Source: a virus
Virus record (IMG/VR): IMGVR_UViG_3300047094_000914
Location: 1 to 49,375 of that record
Strand: one strand, 5' to 3'
DNA length: 49,375 bases
A model generated the notes under the pieces. That model saw only the letters and a list, made by a program, of their open reading frames with translations, did not search any database and was not told the origin of the DNA. The position numbers and the translations under genes are program-made. Of the stretch, positions 38,143-46,787 are shown one piece after another (positions within the stretch are counted from its first letter, which is position 1; each line of letters begins with the position of its first letter).

Positions 38143-41100
38143 TTAATCAAATTTTATTTTACCATCAAAAGTTAAAGGGTCGTTATTCACATTAACAGTT
38201 TTATATAAATTAGCAATATCCGTTTTTTGTTGTGTCTCGGTAGCAGGGTCAGGAACTGTTGTGTATGTAAACTTTCTTAACTTACCTTTAGGATAAGCGG
38301 TTTGGTTTACAAATTTTGAATACGATTCTTTATCCCTAATTGTTTTAATAAATTTTTGTTCAGCAACTAACTCTTTTTTAGTTAAATCCGCAAAATCATC
38401 ACAAATATTATTAAATTTTCTAACTAATTTATTATCATTCTTTAATTCTCCACTAATAATAGCGTTTTTAAATTCAGTTAATTTATTGTTATCATTGAAT
38501 ATTTGCGCCATTACCATGAATTGTCGTTTATCCTCAACAGATGCCGTAGCAAATTGTTTAGATATTGGTTCAAATTCTCCCGGACCTTCATACGGTACGG
38601 TAACAGTTGTAATTATTTTTTCAGCTTCCATTAAAACATTAAACTCATCTAATCTAACACCAACTAAACGATAATCATCACATAATTCTATATACGTATC
38701 CAATGGAGACCCAAGACTAGCACTATTAACTTCAGTAGTTCCTGAAATAGTATAAACACGAGGAACACCCGTATCTAAAATTTTACCATCAGTTTTTGTT
38801 GTTACTAAATTTATCTTTCTAATTATTTGAACCATATTTTGTTCTAAAACCACAATCTCTTGAATTTTAGTAAACAAACCACTACTATAATCACCTTTTA
38901 ACGTGTTAATATATTGATTCATATTTGTCTTAACTCTTTGAATTGTTGCATCTGTAAATTTAAAACCAACTAATCTTGATATGATATAATTTTTATTAGT
39001 AGGGTTGTCAGCATTTATATCTGAGATAAACGTACTAAATAACGAATCAACTTTAGTTTCAACACCTTCAGGTTTACCGTAAATTGGTGCCAATACACTA
39101 CTAGAATTTAAACTTATTTCTCCGGAAGTATATAATCTATCTTGTGTTATTAATTGCCAAACACCATAATTATAAGATTTGACAATACTATCACTTTGAT
39201 TTAAGATATTTGTATAATATTCTTGTGTTGAATCTAATATTTTATCCATAATAGTCATATAGGTAATTTCCCCTGTTTGACCACTAGTAACCGGAATATT
39301 TGTTAATATGTCTCCAATAGTATTTCCACCATCGTTAACAATATCATTTTGAACATTATTAACTGTAACCGGTGGTTGTGCATCTAATATTGACTGAACT
39401 AATTTAGCGTCCAAAGCTGAAGTATCTTCAGTCCAAGTCGCTCTTTCATCATAAATTTCAGTATTAGCATAGAAATTAAATGATAACGCATTTTGTAGTT
39501 GTTCCACAGGTCTAGCTAATCCCATACCACCAATCATATCAAAACTTAAATTAACATTTGCAATCATTGGTTGAATACCAATACCTTCAGGATTCATATC
39601 TAATATTAATGGTTCATATGTAAATGAAATTGTTTTTGGAATTATTTTACCATTATAAAAATCCCCAATCCTTAATACTAAAACCGGTGGTGCCCCAAAG
39701 GCAGTATTTACAGCGTCGTTATATTTTGGTTTACCATCAACACCAATAACAGGTATCGTTTCACCAGGTCTAACACATTGATTTAAGAAAGTTAATCGAG
39801 CATTTAATCCTTCAGGAGTCATAGAGTGAAATGCAGGATTAAAAAATCTAATTTTATCCGCAATAGAACCATATAGAATAGGATTACTTTCTTTAATAAC
39901 ATCAAAATAATCACATTCTGTCAATAACTGTCTAATAATACGTTTTCCAATACCTTCTTTTAATTTTTGTTGTATTTCAATTGTTTGAACAGGTTTAATA
40001 GTATTAATTGTTGTTGCACTAACTTCAGGTGTTACTATTTCAACTTTTTGGGTTGTTGTGGTTGTTGTTACTGTTGGAGTTACTAAAATACTACTAATCT
40101 TAACTCTTCTACACGCCATAGCATCTGTAGAATACACTTCAGCCTCTTTATTTGAAGTTGTTGTATTTGTGTTTGATTTAATATTTTTACTACAATCAAC
40201 TTGAGAACCACTACCTGACTCACCTTGAGGAATTACAATTTGTTCACCTTGACCACTTTGTAATGTAATTTGAAATGTTTTATCTTCAAAAAATGGAGCT
40301 AAATTAGCGTCACCAATTTTATATGTTTTTAAAAATTGAATTACTGAGTCATTTCTTCGTTTAGATAAATTAGTATTATACGGTACACTAGCGGTCGCAG
40401 ATGCCGACCCAACCATTTGTATACTAATAGTCCCCTTTTTTTCTTTTAATATGTTATAAGCATCAACAATAAAATTACTACTATTATTAGCAATTTTATT
40501 AAAATTTGATATTACAATATTATCGAAAAATTCTCTTACATTTCTATTAACACTACCAGCGTTAAATATTCCACTTGCGGTATCCACATATTTTGTAATG
40601 TTTGTTGGTGCGGTATAAGCCGAATATGTGACATCATAAGGTACTGATGATACAACCCCCTGTGATTTAGGGTCAGGAATATCATTATCAAAATAAAACG
40701 CCAATTGAGAATAATTCTTTTTAAAGTCATCAATTGAAGTGTCCGGATTAGCAGTTTGAACCGCAGCATCTGCAGGTGTTCCCGCACCTCCTTGAGGTAC
40801 AGAATTTTCTCTCGGAATGTTAGCGCTAACATTCTTTAACTCTTCATCCGTTAATCTTGGATTACTTAAAATCTCTTGATATGTATATAAATCTTTTGTA
40901 GGTATAGTATTAAATTTTAACGCTAATTCATAAATGTCATACTTAACACATCCTGCAAAGAATGAATCGATTATAGAATTAATTCTTTCTTTACTCTGTC
41001 CTTTTAATTGTTTTTCAACAATAGTATTCATAACTGAAGGACTATCCACAATAATCTTCCAACTTAATTGTCCACTTCTACTTGTATTTTTATACGTATA

Positions 41101-43152
41101 GATTGGCTCAGGTCTACCTAAAAATGAAGTATCATTCCAATTAGCAGTACTACTATCTGAAAATTTTAAATCATAAGGTGGAAACCACATAACTCTACCC
41201 CCATTTGGACCTTTCTCACAAACAGGTAATTCATCATAAGTAAACCCAGGTCTACTTGATGTTCTCCAAGCTAAGTTCTCAATTGAGAACATATATTTTT
41301 TAGCATATCCCCCCGTTCCATTAACATTATTTGCTATAATGTTTGTTGACCCCGGATTTCTTAATGGAACAATATTTAAATTGTATGTATTATCTAAAAC
41401 AGAATGTGTAAATCTTCTACCTGATGTAGTTATACCATCTGTTTTTTGTAAATCATTGTAAGTATAATACGGATTATCTTTAGTAAAAACCCTACAATAT
41501 TCTATACCGGCATCACCTCCTGTTGTATTATCAGTATATGATAAAACTTGAGAACCTTTAGTAATTTCTTTATACCCATCGTGGAATACCTTACTAATTT
41601 GATTCATCGCATTACCAACGTGTTTTAAACGGGCTTCACCCGTAACACCATCAGCCGAGTCAATTAATCTTTGAGTTTGGTCTAATATGGAAGTTTCTTT
41701 GAACTCAATATTTGTCGATTCATCTCTTGTAATGTTTCCACTAACCAATTGATAATCCTCATCGATTGTTCCTGAACCACCACCCGGTATCGCACGGAAT
41801 CCGGCATTGGCTTTATATTTTGGAGATACCCAAACAAATCCACCGTCAATACCTCCACCGTCACTGTAAGACCTTCCTCCTAAACCAAAATTACTAAGAG
41901 CTGATTCATTACCTTCATATAATATACCCATCTCTGATGGACCATATACTGGTGAAGGGTCTTGTTGACCAAATGCGTTAACAGGTATTTGATTTGGGGG
42001 TGAGGTAATATAAGACGGCTCTGATGTTCTATTACCAACATAATAACCACCAACTAACGTACCATTACCCGGATTAATATTTGGAACTAATAAGTTAACT
42101 AAACCTTGAGCAACACCAAACAATAAACCATAATCTTTATCATATGATGGTTGATATCTGTTATAATTAATATTTGCAAATAAAACTGACCTTTGTCCGT
42201 TACCGGTGTTTGCCAAGAATATTTGTGAACCACTTCTATTAAGGTTTAATATTGGACCTAATAAACCACCTGTTAATTGATTTACGGTGTTTAATGCGTT
42301 TGATGTTTGTTGTGTTTGACTATTTTCGTTGTTATCGTTAAAATAATCACCAGGTATTAATGAAACAGGCCAATATGCCCCCGCTAATCTTGTTAAGAAG
42401 TCGGCTGCCGCAACAACAGGGTTTTCAGGTACGGTAATCTTCCAATTTTTATAAACTAAAGGTTGTTGACCCGACAACATCATACTAATCTCAAACGGGT
42501 CTTGTAGAGATTCTAAATTAATTAATCCTAATGTATTTTGAAATAACTCAGCATCAATTCTTTTTTTCAATAAAGAATTTAACTCTGACGCTCCGAATCT
42601 TGCAATAAATGAATCTTGAGATAATAATCCATTACTACCAATAGGATTTGGTGATAATAAAATATTATATGGTGAATACGATGACGGAGCAAAACTTGGT
42701 GGCTCCCAATAAGGTTGATAAATTTTATTATTATTCTCAACGTCAGTAATAATTACTAAATCATTAAAACTTCCTTGAGGTCCATATCTGTTTTGAATAT
42801 AAGCGGCGTCAATGAAAAACTCATTTACTAAATCTAAAACAGTGTCATTTGGGTTGTATTCCCCTTGATTTGAAGCGACAGGTAAAGGAGGTCCGTTGAA
42901 ATTTATTTGAGTACTATAACCCCCATCAGGACCATATTCATTTAACGGATATAATAGATTTGAATAAGAACCATTAGTAATTAACTCACCCGGAGAATCA
43001 ATGACGTTACTAACACTTAAAATTGTTTCATAATTAACTTGACTCACAGGTGGGGTATATACTCCCTGAACACTGTAAGGTGCCAAGTTTTTAACCATTA
43101 GTGAATTTCTAAAGGAAGACGTGGATGCAAATGATAATGAACTCTCTGCCAT
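38143..43152 (-). CDS. Giant tail/baseplate protein with OmpA-like domain
   Basis: A 1669-residue protein after the tape measure and before gp53, where T4-type phages keep tube-cap and hub parts. Residues about 880-1020 look like an OmpA C-terminal domain. VPYNTNLSKRRNDSV (N-terminal helix, R932/R933) is followed by a SGQGEQIVIPQG strand and a closing ACRRVKIS (R1015/R1016). The position of the peptidoglycan-binding Asp of OmpA is Ser (S918 in GSAS), while the Arg is kept (R933). A further block (NPEGIGIQPMIANVNLSFDM and IGGMGLARPVEQLQNALSFN) is conserved-looking but unassigned. No membrane helix is seen. The 37-base spacer before it has no clear promoter. The OmpA likeness is seen by eye; a wall-contact role is inferred. 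Confidence 0.6.
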   Translation of the reverse strand: MAESSLSFASTSSFRNSLMVKNLAPYSVQGVYTPPVSQVNYETILSVSNVIDSPGELITNGSYSNLLYPLNEYGPDGGYSTQINFNGPPLPVASNQGEYNPNDTVLDLVNEFFIDAAYIQNRYGPQGSFNDLVIITDVENNNKIYQPYWEPPSFAPSSYSPYNILLSPNPIGSNGLLSQDSFIARFGASELNSLLKKRIDAELFQNTLGLINLESLQDPFEISMMLSGQQPLVYKNWKITVPENPVVAAADFLTRLAGAYWPVSLIPGDYFNDNNENSQTQQTSNALNTVNQLTGGLLGPILNLNRSGSQIFLANTGNGQRSVLFANINYNRYQPSYDKDYGLLFGVAQGLVNLLVPNINPGNGTLVGGYYVGNRTSEPSYITSPPNQIPVNAFGQQDPSPVYGPSEMGILYEGNESALSNFGLGGRSYSDGGGIDGGFVWVSPKYKANAGFRAIPGGGSGTIDEDYQLVSGNITRDESTNIEFKETSILDQTQRLIDSADGVTGEARLKHVGNAMNQISKVFHDGYKEITKGSQVLSYTDNTTGGDAGIEYCRVFTKDNPYYTYNDLQKTDGITTSGRRFTHSVLDNTYNLNIVPLRNPGSTNIIANNVNGTGGYAKKYMFSIENLAWRTSSRPGFTYDELPVCEKGPNGGRVMWFPPYDLKFSDSSTANWNDTSFLGRPEPIYTYKNTSRSGQLSWKIIVDSPSVMNTIVEKQLKGQSKERINSIIDSFFAGCVKYDIYELALKFNTIPTKDLYTYQEILSNPRLTDEELKNVSANIPRENSVPQGGAGTPADAAVQTANPDTSIDDFKKNYSQLAFYFDNDIPDPKSQGVVSSVPYDVTYSAYTAPTNITKYVDTASGIFNAGSVNRNVREFFDNIVISNFNKIANNSSNFIVDAYNILKEKKGTISIQMVGSASATASVPYNTNLSKRRNDSVIQFLKTYKIGDANLAPFFEDKTFQITLQSGQGEQIVIPQGESGSGSQVDCSKNIKSNTNTTTSNKEAEVYSTDAMACRRVKISSILVTPTVTTTTTTQKVEIVTPEVSATTINTIKPVQTIEIQQKLKEGIGKRIIRQLLTECDYFDVIKESNPILYGSIADKIRFFNPAFHSMTPEGLNARLTFLNQCVRPGETIPVIGVDGKPKYNDAVNTAFGAPPVLVLRIGDFYNGKIIPKTISFTYEPLILDMNPEGIGIQPMIANVNLSFDMIGGMGLARPVEQLQNALSFNFYANTEIYDERATWTEDTSALDAKLVQSILDAQPPVTVNNVQNDIVNDGGNTIGDILTNIPVTSGQTGEITYMTIMDKILDSTQEYYTNILNQSDSIVKSYNYGVWQLITQDRLYTSGEISLNSSSVLAPIYGKPEGVETKVDSLFSTFISDINADNPTNKNYIISRLVGFKFTDATIQRVKTNMNQYINTLKGDYSSGLFTKIQEIVVLEQNMVQIIRKINLVTTKTDGKILDTGVPRVYTISGTTEVNSASLGSPLDTYIELCDDYRLVGVRLDEFNVLMEAEKIITTVTVPYEGPGEFEPISKQFATASVEDKRQFMVMAQIFNDNNKLTEFKNAIISGELKNDNKLVRKFNNICDDFADLTKKELVAEQKFIKTIRDKESYSKFVNQTAYPKGKLRKFTYTTVPDPATETQQKTDIANLYKTVNVNNDPLTFDGKIKFD

Positions 43153-43189
43153 ATATTCTGATTTACCTATAAATAGATTGTACTTTATT

Positions 43190-45070
43190 TTATGCTAATG
43201 AACTCGCACTAATATTACTATTCATTAATTGTGTTTTGTTTGCGGTTGGAGCCATTAAACCATTACTATACATCGCCTCTTTTAACGCTCCGACCATACC
43301 TTGTTGAACGTCAGTATTTTTAAGAGCCATTACTATTTGGTTAGTGTCAACATTACCTGTTGTTTTTAAATCTATATTGTGATTTAATGTTATTTCAATT
43401 GGTCTATCAGTAGATGGATTAGTTGCTGTTTGTGATGTATTAGTAGGAATTGTTGAGGCATTTCTAACATTACTAATTTCTGTTTGAGTAATATTTGTTT
43501 CCTGTTTCTTATTACTTTCTATCTTACTTATATCACCCGATAAAAGTTTTTTAAGTTGGTCAATCACAGGGTAATCATTTTTTATTTTTTCAGATTCGAT
43601 TTGGGCGTTTTTCATTCCGGTTTCATAAGCAGAATTAAGTAATGACCCTAATTTTTTTAAATTTTCCCCAACTTCTTTTCTTGCCTCACCAGCACTTATC
43701 TCACCATCTGTTAATCTTTTAAGAACATCTAAATTTTTATCTATACCTGAGTCAATTGATGACGCAAGATTTTTTGTACTCATCTCTTTTGGTGAAAGTG
43801 TTTTTCTAACTGCGGTTGAAGTATCTCTAAGAAAATTTATACCAGTACCCATCGCTTTAGTTCTTGCAGCCCCTAAACCTGTTTGGTCTGCCAATGATTT
43901 AATATCCGCAGCCATTTTTTCTGTAACACTTAATTGACTAACAGCTAATTCCTCCATTGTTTTTGGAGCGGTATTAGCCATTTTTTCAAGATTTGCAACA
44001 TCTTTTTCATTTAATTGGTCAAGGGCTTTGGTAATAGTTTCACCTGTTTGTTCATCTTTGACTTGAACTTCATATTTACCTCCAGCACCCATTTCAGCCA
44101 TATTGGCTATCATTTTTTGCTTATCTTCATCTAAGCCCGGTAAATCAGGAAAACGAATTTTACTCATTTTATCCTCTAATTCAGCACTACCTAACGCCAT
44201 TTTAGTCAATTGTTCATAAGGTATACCCATCGCTTTGGATATTTCTCTCATTTGACGTTTCGCCCCCGGCATAATTTCAAAATTACCGTCTTTACCTAAT
44301 TGAACAAATTGTTTACTCATTTGAGCAATTTGGTTTTGTAATTCAGCCGGGTCATTTTGAGCTAAATCCATCATTTTAAGTGGGTCAAGTAAACTACTTT
44401 GAGAAACACCTAATCTTTGCATTGCCGCAGCCATTTCAATAGCCCCTTCCGGGTCAAATACTTTTTCCGCAAACGCCAATGTTTGACTCATATCAATTCT
44501 TAATAAACTCGCTTGAGCAGCCATTTTAGCCAAACCGGATACTCCTCCTTCAAAATTATATTTGTTTAGGGCATCCATATTTTGTAAAACTTTTGCCGAA
44601 ACATCTGCGGCGTTTACACCTGACTGAGTAGCAATATCAACAACTTTTTTCATTTCACCCGCAACTCGTCCCGCACCAATTCCAACATCTTTAAATCCTG
44701 ATACTAACGTACCAACTTCTTGACCTGTTACTTTCACTGTTGCATAAAGGTCTTTATTTACTTCCGCAGATAATATTACGTTTCGTTGTAAAGCTTTTGA
44801 AGCCTCCATTTGTGTTTTAATAACCGCATCAATATCCCCACCTAAAGTTCTAACACCAGTAACCGCATCAGCCATAGTGGCTCTTAATGTTTGAGCCATT
44901 TCTTGACCAACACCAAATTGTTTTAAAAGGGTACTAGCCCCTTTATCAAGTTCGGCAACGACTTTACCAACTGCTTCGGTTTGAAAATTACTTAATAAAG
45001 CTTTACCGAACGAATCAAGAATATCTTTACCTTTTTGACCACTAGCGTCTAAACTACTTGCATCTTGCAT
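43190..45070 (-). CDS. Tail tape measure protein
   Basis: A 626-residue, Ala/Met/Lys-rich, mainly helical protein with long Gly-poor stretches (FGKALLSNFQTEAVGKVVAE and KTQMEASKALQRNVILSAEV). This composition, together with its place directly after the tail chaperone and before the hub-region genes, identifies a tape measure. At roughly 0.15 nm per residue it predicts a tail of about 94 nm, similar to T4 (gp29, 590 residues). No transmembrane segment or lytic domain is visible. A hairpin (45092-45133) ends 21 bases before its ATG, and its start carries the AAACAAATTTA leader also found before the two genes upstream. Confidence 0.8.
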   Translation of the reverse strand: MQDASSLDASGQKGKDILDSFGKALLSNFQTEAVGKVVAELDKGASTLLKQFGVGQEMAQTLRATMADAVTGVRTLGGDIDAVIKTQMEASKALQRNVILSAEVNKDLYATVKVTGQEVGTLVSGFKDVGIGAGRVAGEMKKVVDIATQSGVNAADVSAKVLQNMDALNKYNFEGGVSGLAKMAAQASLLRIDMSQTLAFAEKVFDPEGAIEMAAAMQRLGVSQSSLLDPLKMMDLAQNDPAELQNQIAQMSKQFVQLGKDGNFEIMPGAKRQMREISKAMGIPYEQLTKMALGSAELEDKMSKIRFPDLPGLDEDKQKMIANMAEMGAGGKYEVQVKDEQTGETITKALDQLNEKDVANLEKMANTAPKTMEELAVSQLSVTEKMAADIKSLADQTGLGAARTKAMGTGINFLRDTSTAVRKTLSPKEMSTKNLASSIDSGIDKNLDVLKRLTDGEISAGEARKEVGENLKKLGSLLNSAYETGMKNAQIESEKIKNDYPVIDQLKKLLSGDISKIESNKKQETNITQTEISNVRNASTIPTNTSQTATNPSTDRPIEITLNHNIDLKTTGNVDTNQIVMALKNTDVQQGMVGALKEAMYSNGLMAPTANKTQLMNSNISASSLA

Positions 45071-45091
45071 ATTAAATTTGTTTTATAAATA

Positions 45092-45133
45092 AATACACCA
45101 AAGACATATTTTAATTTAGGTCTTTGGTGTATT
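45092..45133 (-). promoter_or_regulatory. Long hairpin before the tape measure gene
   Basis: A perfect 14-base stem (45092-45105 with 45120-45133) and a 14-base loop. It contains the end of the short chaperone frame (stop 45116-45118) and leaves 21 bases to the tape measure ATG. The following sequence is only weakly T-rich, so it may be a leaky terminator or a translation-limiting structure that keeps tape measure levels low relative to tube protein. Confidence 0.6.
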
Positions 45134-45292
45134 ATCTTCTAGAATTCTGTTTATTAAAAATTTCCTAACATAAGTAGGCATCTCGTTGAAGTCACTATAT
45201 GATGTTCTTATAAATTTAGCCATCAAATAATATTCCTCAATTAGTAGTTGTCGATAGTTAAAAGAAAGGCCGAAAAAACTCAACCCCAAAGG
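45116..45292 (-). CDS. Frameshift extension of the tail chaperone, or separate 35-residue ORF
   Basis: This frame is open from 45292, overlaps the last codons of the gp26-like gene in the +1 frame and continues 140 bases past that gene's stop. It reads GLSFNYRQLLIEEYYLMAKF, then IRTSYSDFNEMPTYVRKFLI and ends NRILEDNTPKT. The NEMPTYVRKFLI part resembles the MP-x-x-x-R-x-(F/Y) motif at the C-terminus of tail assembly chaperones in other long-tailed phages. An ATG at 45221-45223 could also start a 35-residue protein. The region is too good a protein sequence and too well placed (between chaperone and tape measure) to be noise. I favour a frameshift product, which would end at 45116. Confidence 0.62.
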   Translation of the reverse strand, partial: PLGLSFFGLSFNYRQLLIEEYYLMAKFIRTSYSDFNEMPTYVRKFLINRILEDNTPKT

Positions 45293-46013
45293 TTATCTCG
45301 TAAGATACCAATTCTCCTGATGGGGCGGTTGCAGTTCTTTTAAGGTCTAATGACGGTTCATTTTCTCTTAAAAAAGTTCTTATGTATTTAGAGTCCATAA
45401 TAGGTAAAGTATCAACAAACATCGCTATTTTACCTCTATCGTTATCACCATCAATCTCAACAATTTGTTTTTGTAATTTCCAAGTTATTCTTGGCGCTTG
45501 TCTTCCCACGGGATATTGTTCAACCATTTTATCCAACTCAATAGTGTCATGAAAAGTGGTAGGTCTTAATTTAATTGTTACACCTGTTTTAGGTAATGTT
45601 GTAGTAAAAAAACCATTTTCATCAGGTTGATGTTTACATTGTTTAATATTTAATTCATCCAAGACAACAGTGTGTGAAAAAGTTTTACTAGTACTTGGGT
45701 CAATTAAATTAATTGTATATTCCGGACCAAAAGAAGTATTTCTTAAAAAGATTAAAATTGCTTCAACATCACCATCCATTAATTCTTCAGGACGTAAATC
45801 ATGTTCATATAATTTATTTCTTAATAAAGTAAATACAATATTTTCTTTACCAGCCATTGCACCAATCAAATAATTTTCATCAGATGCCGTTAAATAACCT
45901 ACTTTAACCGATTTTTTCTTAGATTTATAAAAAATTCCACCACTCGGTAATGATACCACGTCATGTGGTAATGTGAAATTTTCTGTTGCTGCATTAATTA
46001 AACTTTCGTCCAT
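45258..46013 (-). CDS. Tail chaperone / baseplate protein, gp26-like (T4_baseplate family)
   Basis: A 251-residue protein with the pattern of the T4 gp26 baseplate family: FTLPHDVVSLPSGGIFYKSK, then VKVGYLTASDENYLIGAM, VFTLLRNKLYE and a DGDVEAILIFLRNTSFGPEY stretch. In many myophages this family sits directly before the tape measure and acts as its assembly chaperone or as a hub part. The zero frame ends VEFFRPFF at 45258; a T6 run five codons earlier allows a shift to a longer form ending at 45116. The start at 46013 is preceded by AAACAAATTTAT, shared with its neighbours, and an intrinsic terminator separates it from the tube gene. Confidence 0.8.
   Translation of the reverse strand: MDESLINAATENFTLPHDVVSLPSGGIFYKSKKKSVKVGYLTASDENYLIGAMAGKENIVFTLLRNKLYEHDLRPEELMDGDVEAILIFLRNTSFGPEYTINLIDPSTSKTFSHTVVLDELNIKQCKHQPDENGFFTTTLPKTGVTIKLRPTTFHDTIELDKMVEQYPVGRQAPRITWKLQKQIVEIDGDNDRGKIAMFVDTLPIMDSKYIRTFLRENEPSLDLKRTATAPSGELVSYEITFGVEFFRPFF
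45273..45278 (-). other. Candidate programmed frameshift site (T6 run)
   Basis: The zero frame reads GAG TTT TTT CGG. A Phe tRNA on TTT can re-pair one base forward (or two back) on the T6 run and continue TTC GGC in the open +1 frame. The site lies five codons before the zero-frame stop, typical of chaperone frameshifts. No downstream stimulatory structure was proven. Confidence 0.5.
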
Positions 46014-46034
46014 ATAAATTTGTTTTTATTATAA

Positions 46035-46062
46035 AATATAATCGTATATGTTTTTTTATCAA
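46035..46062 (-). promoter_or_regulatory. Weak candidate promoter for the chaperone/tape-measure operon
   Basis: On the minus strand TTGATA (46062-46057), 16 bases, then TATATT (46040-46035). It lies directly after a terminator and 22 bases before the ATG, where a promoter is expected. The region is very AT-rich, so the match alone is weak. Confidence 0.28.
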
Positions 46063-46068
46063 TAGTTA

Positions 46069-46101
46069 ATAAAAAATCCACATATTTTTGATATGTGGAT
46101 T
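46069..46101 (-). terminator. Intrinsic terminator after the tail tube gene
   Basis: AATCCACATAT (46075-46085) pairs with ATATGTGGATT (46091-46101) across a 5-base loop. On the minus strand the stem leads into TTTTTTATT. It lies 26 bases past the tube stop and limits read-through from the highly expressed sheath/tube genes. Confidence 0.92.
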
Positions 46102-46126
46102 CTTAATTTTAAATATAAAGTATTTT

Positions 46127-46615
46127 TTAGTAAACTAATATACATCTATCCATACGTAATACCGCTGATATTGTCGCTAAAGCGTCTGTACTATACGCCA
46201 ACGAATCAAAGTTAACATCAGATAAGAAAGTTCCTTCTAATATCCATTTCTCAACAACTACACCCGTTGGGTCTAACATCTCAAGGTCAACATTCTTTTT
46301 ATAACCCGCAGCATACCCCATACGTCCGGTAACTGATTCTGCACATAAACGTACCCATTCCATAAGTGCCTGAGACGCAGAAGGTCCAATTGGGTCACGG
46401 AATTTAACATTTATTGTACCCCAAGTAAAACGACCGGCAACATATGTTTCAGTGTTTAAAAATGGAATCGCAACAGGATTAATTGTTATTTTTGGTCTTG
46501 CTGCCGATTCTACGAACCATTCATTAATCCCTAATGTTGAAGGAAAACGTAATATAAACCTATTTTGTCTTTTAGGTTCGTAAGGTATGGGCATTTTCAT
46601 TAATAAATCAGCCAT
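46127..46615 (-). CDS. gp19: Tail tube protein, gp19-like
   Basis: A 162-residue protein, nearly the length of T4 gp19 (163). Motifs follow the family: NRFILRFPSTLGINEWFVES, ARPKITINPVAIPFLNTETY, then WGTINVKFRDPIGPSASQAL, MEWVRLCAESVTGRMGYAAG and a closing LRMDRCILVY. It polymerises into the inner tube through which DNA passes. It is flanked by a 172-base spacer with CTAGT repeats upstream and a strong terminator downstream, and uses the AAACAAATTGAA leader before its ATG. Assignment is firm. Confidence 0.95.
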   Translation of the reverse strand: MADLLMKMPIPYEPKRQNRFILRFPSTLGINEWFVESAARPKITINPVAIPFLNTETYVAGRFTWGTINVKFRDPIGPSASQALMEWVRLCAESVTGRMGYAAGYKKNVDLEMLDPTGVVVEKWILEGTFLSDVNFDSLAYSTDALATISAVLRMDRCILVY

Positions 46616-46787
46616 TTCAATTTGTTTTTAATTTTATTTATTTTATCTTTATTTAATAAATATCACTATTTAAAAAATATTTTAGTTGACTTTTAGAATT
46701 TAATTTATTATCATTCTCTTCCAGTCTAGTTTATTTAATACTAGTTTTAATTTACTAGTTTTTCTAGTTCTTATTTATTATAACTAT
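46616..46787 (-). repeat. Spacer with four CTAGT repeats before the tube gene
   Basis: This 172-base, very AT-rich spacer holds no ORF. CTAGT occurs at 46726, 46741, 46755 and 46764, with the two inner copies extended to the palindrome ACTAGT. The copies are 9-15 bases apart. They could bind a regulator or a phage sigma-like factor for the tube gene. No clear -35/-10 pair and no terminator is seen for the upstream HAD gene. Confidence 0.5.
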
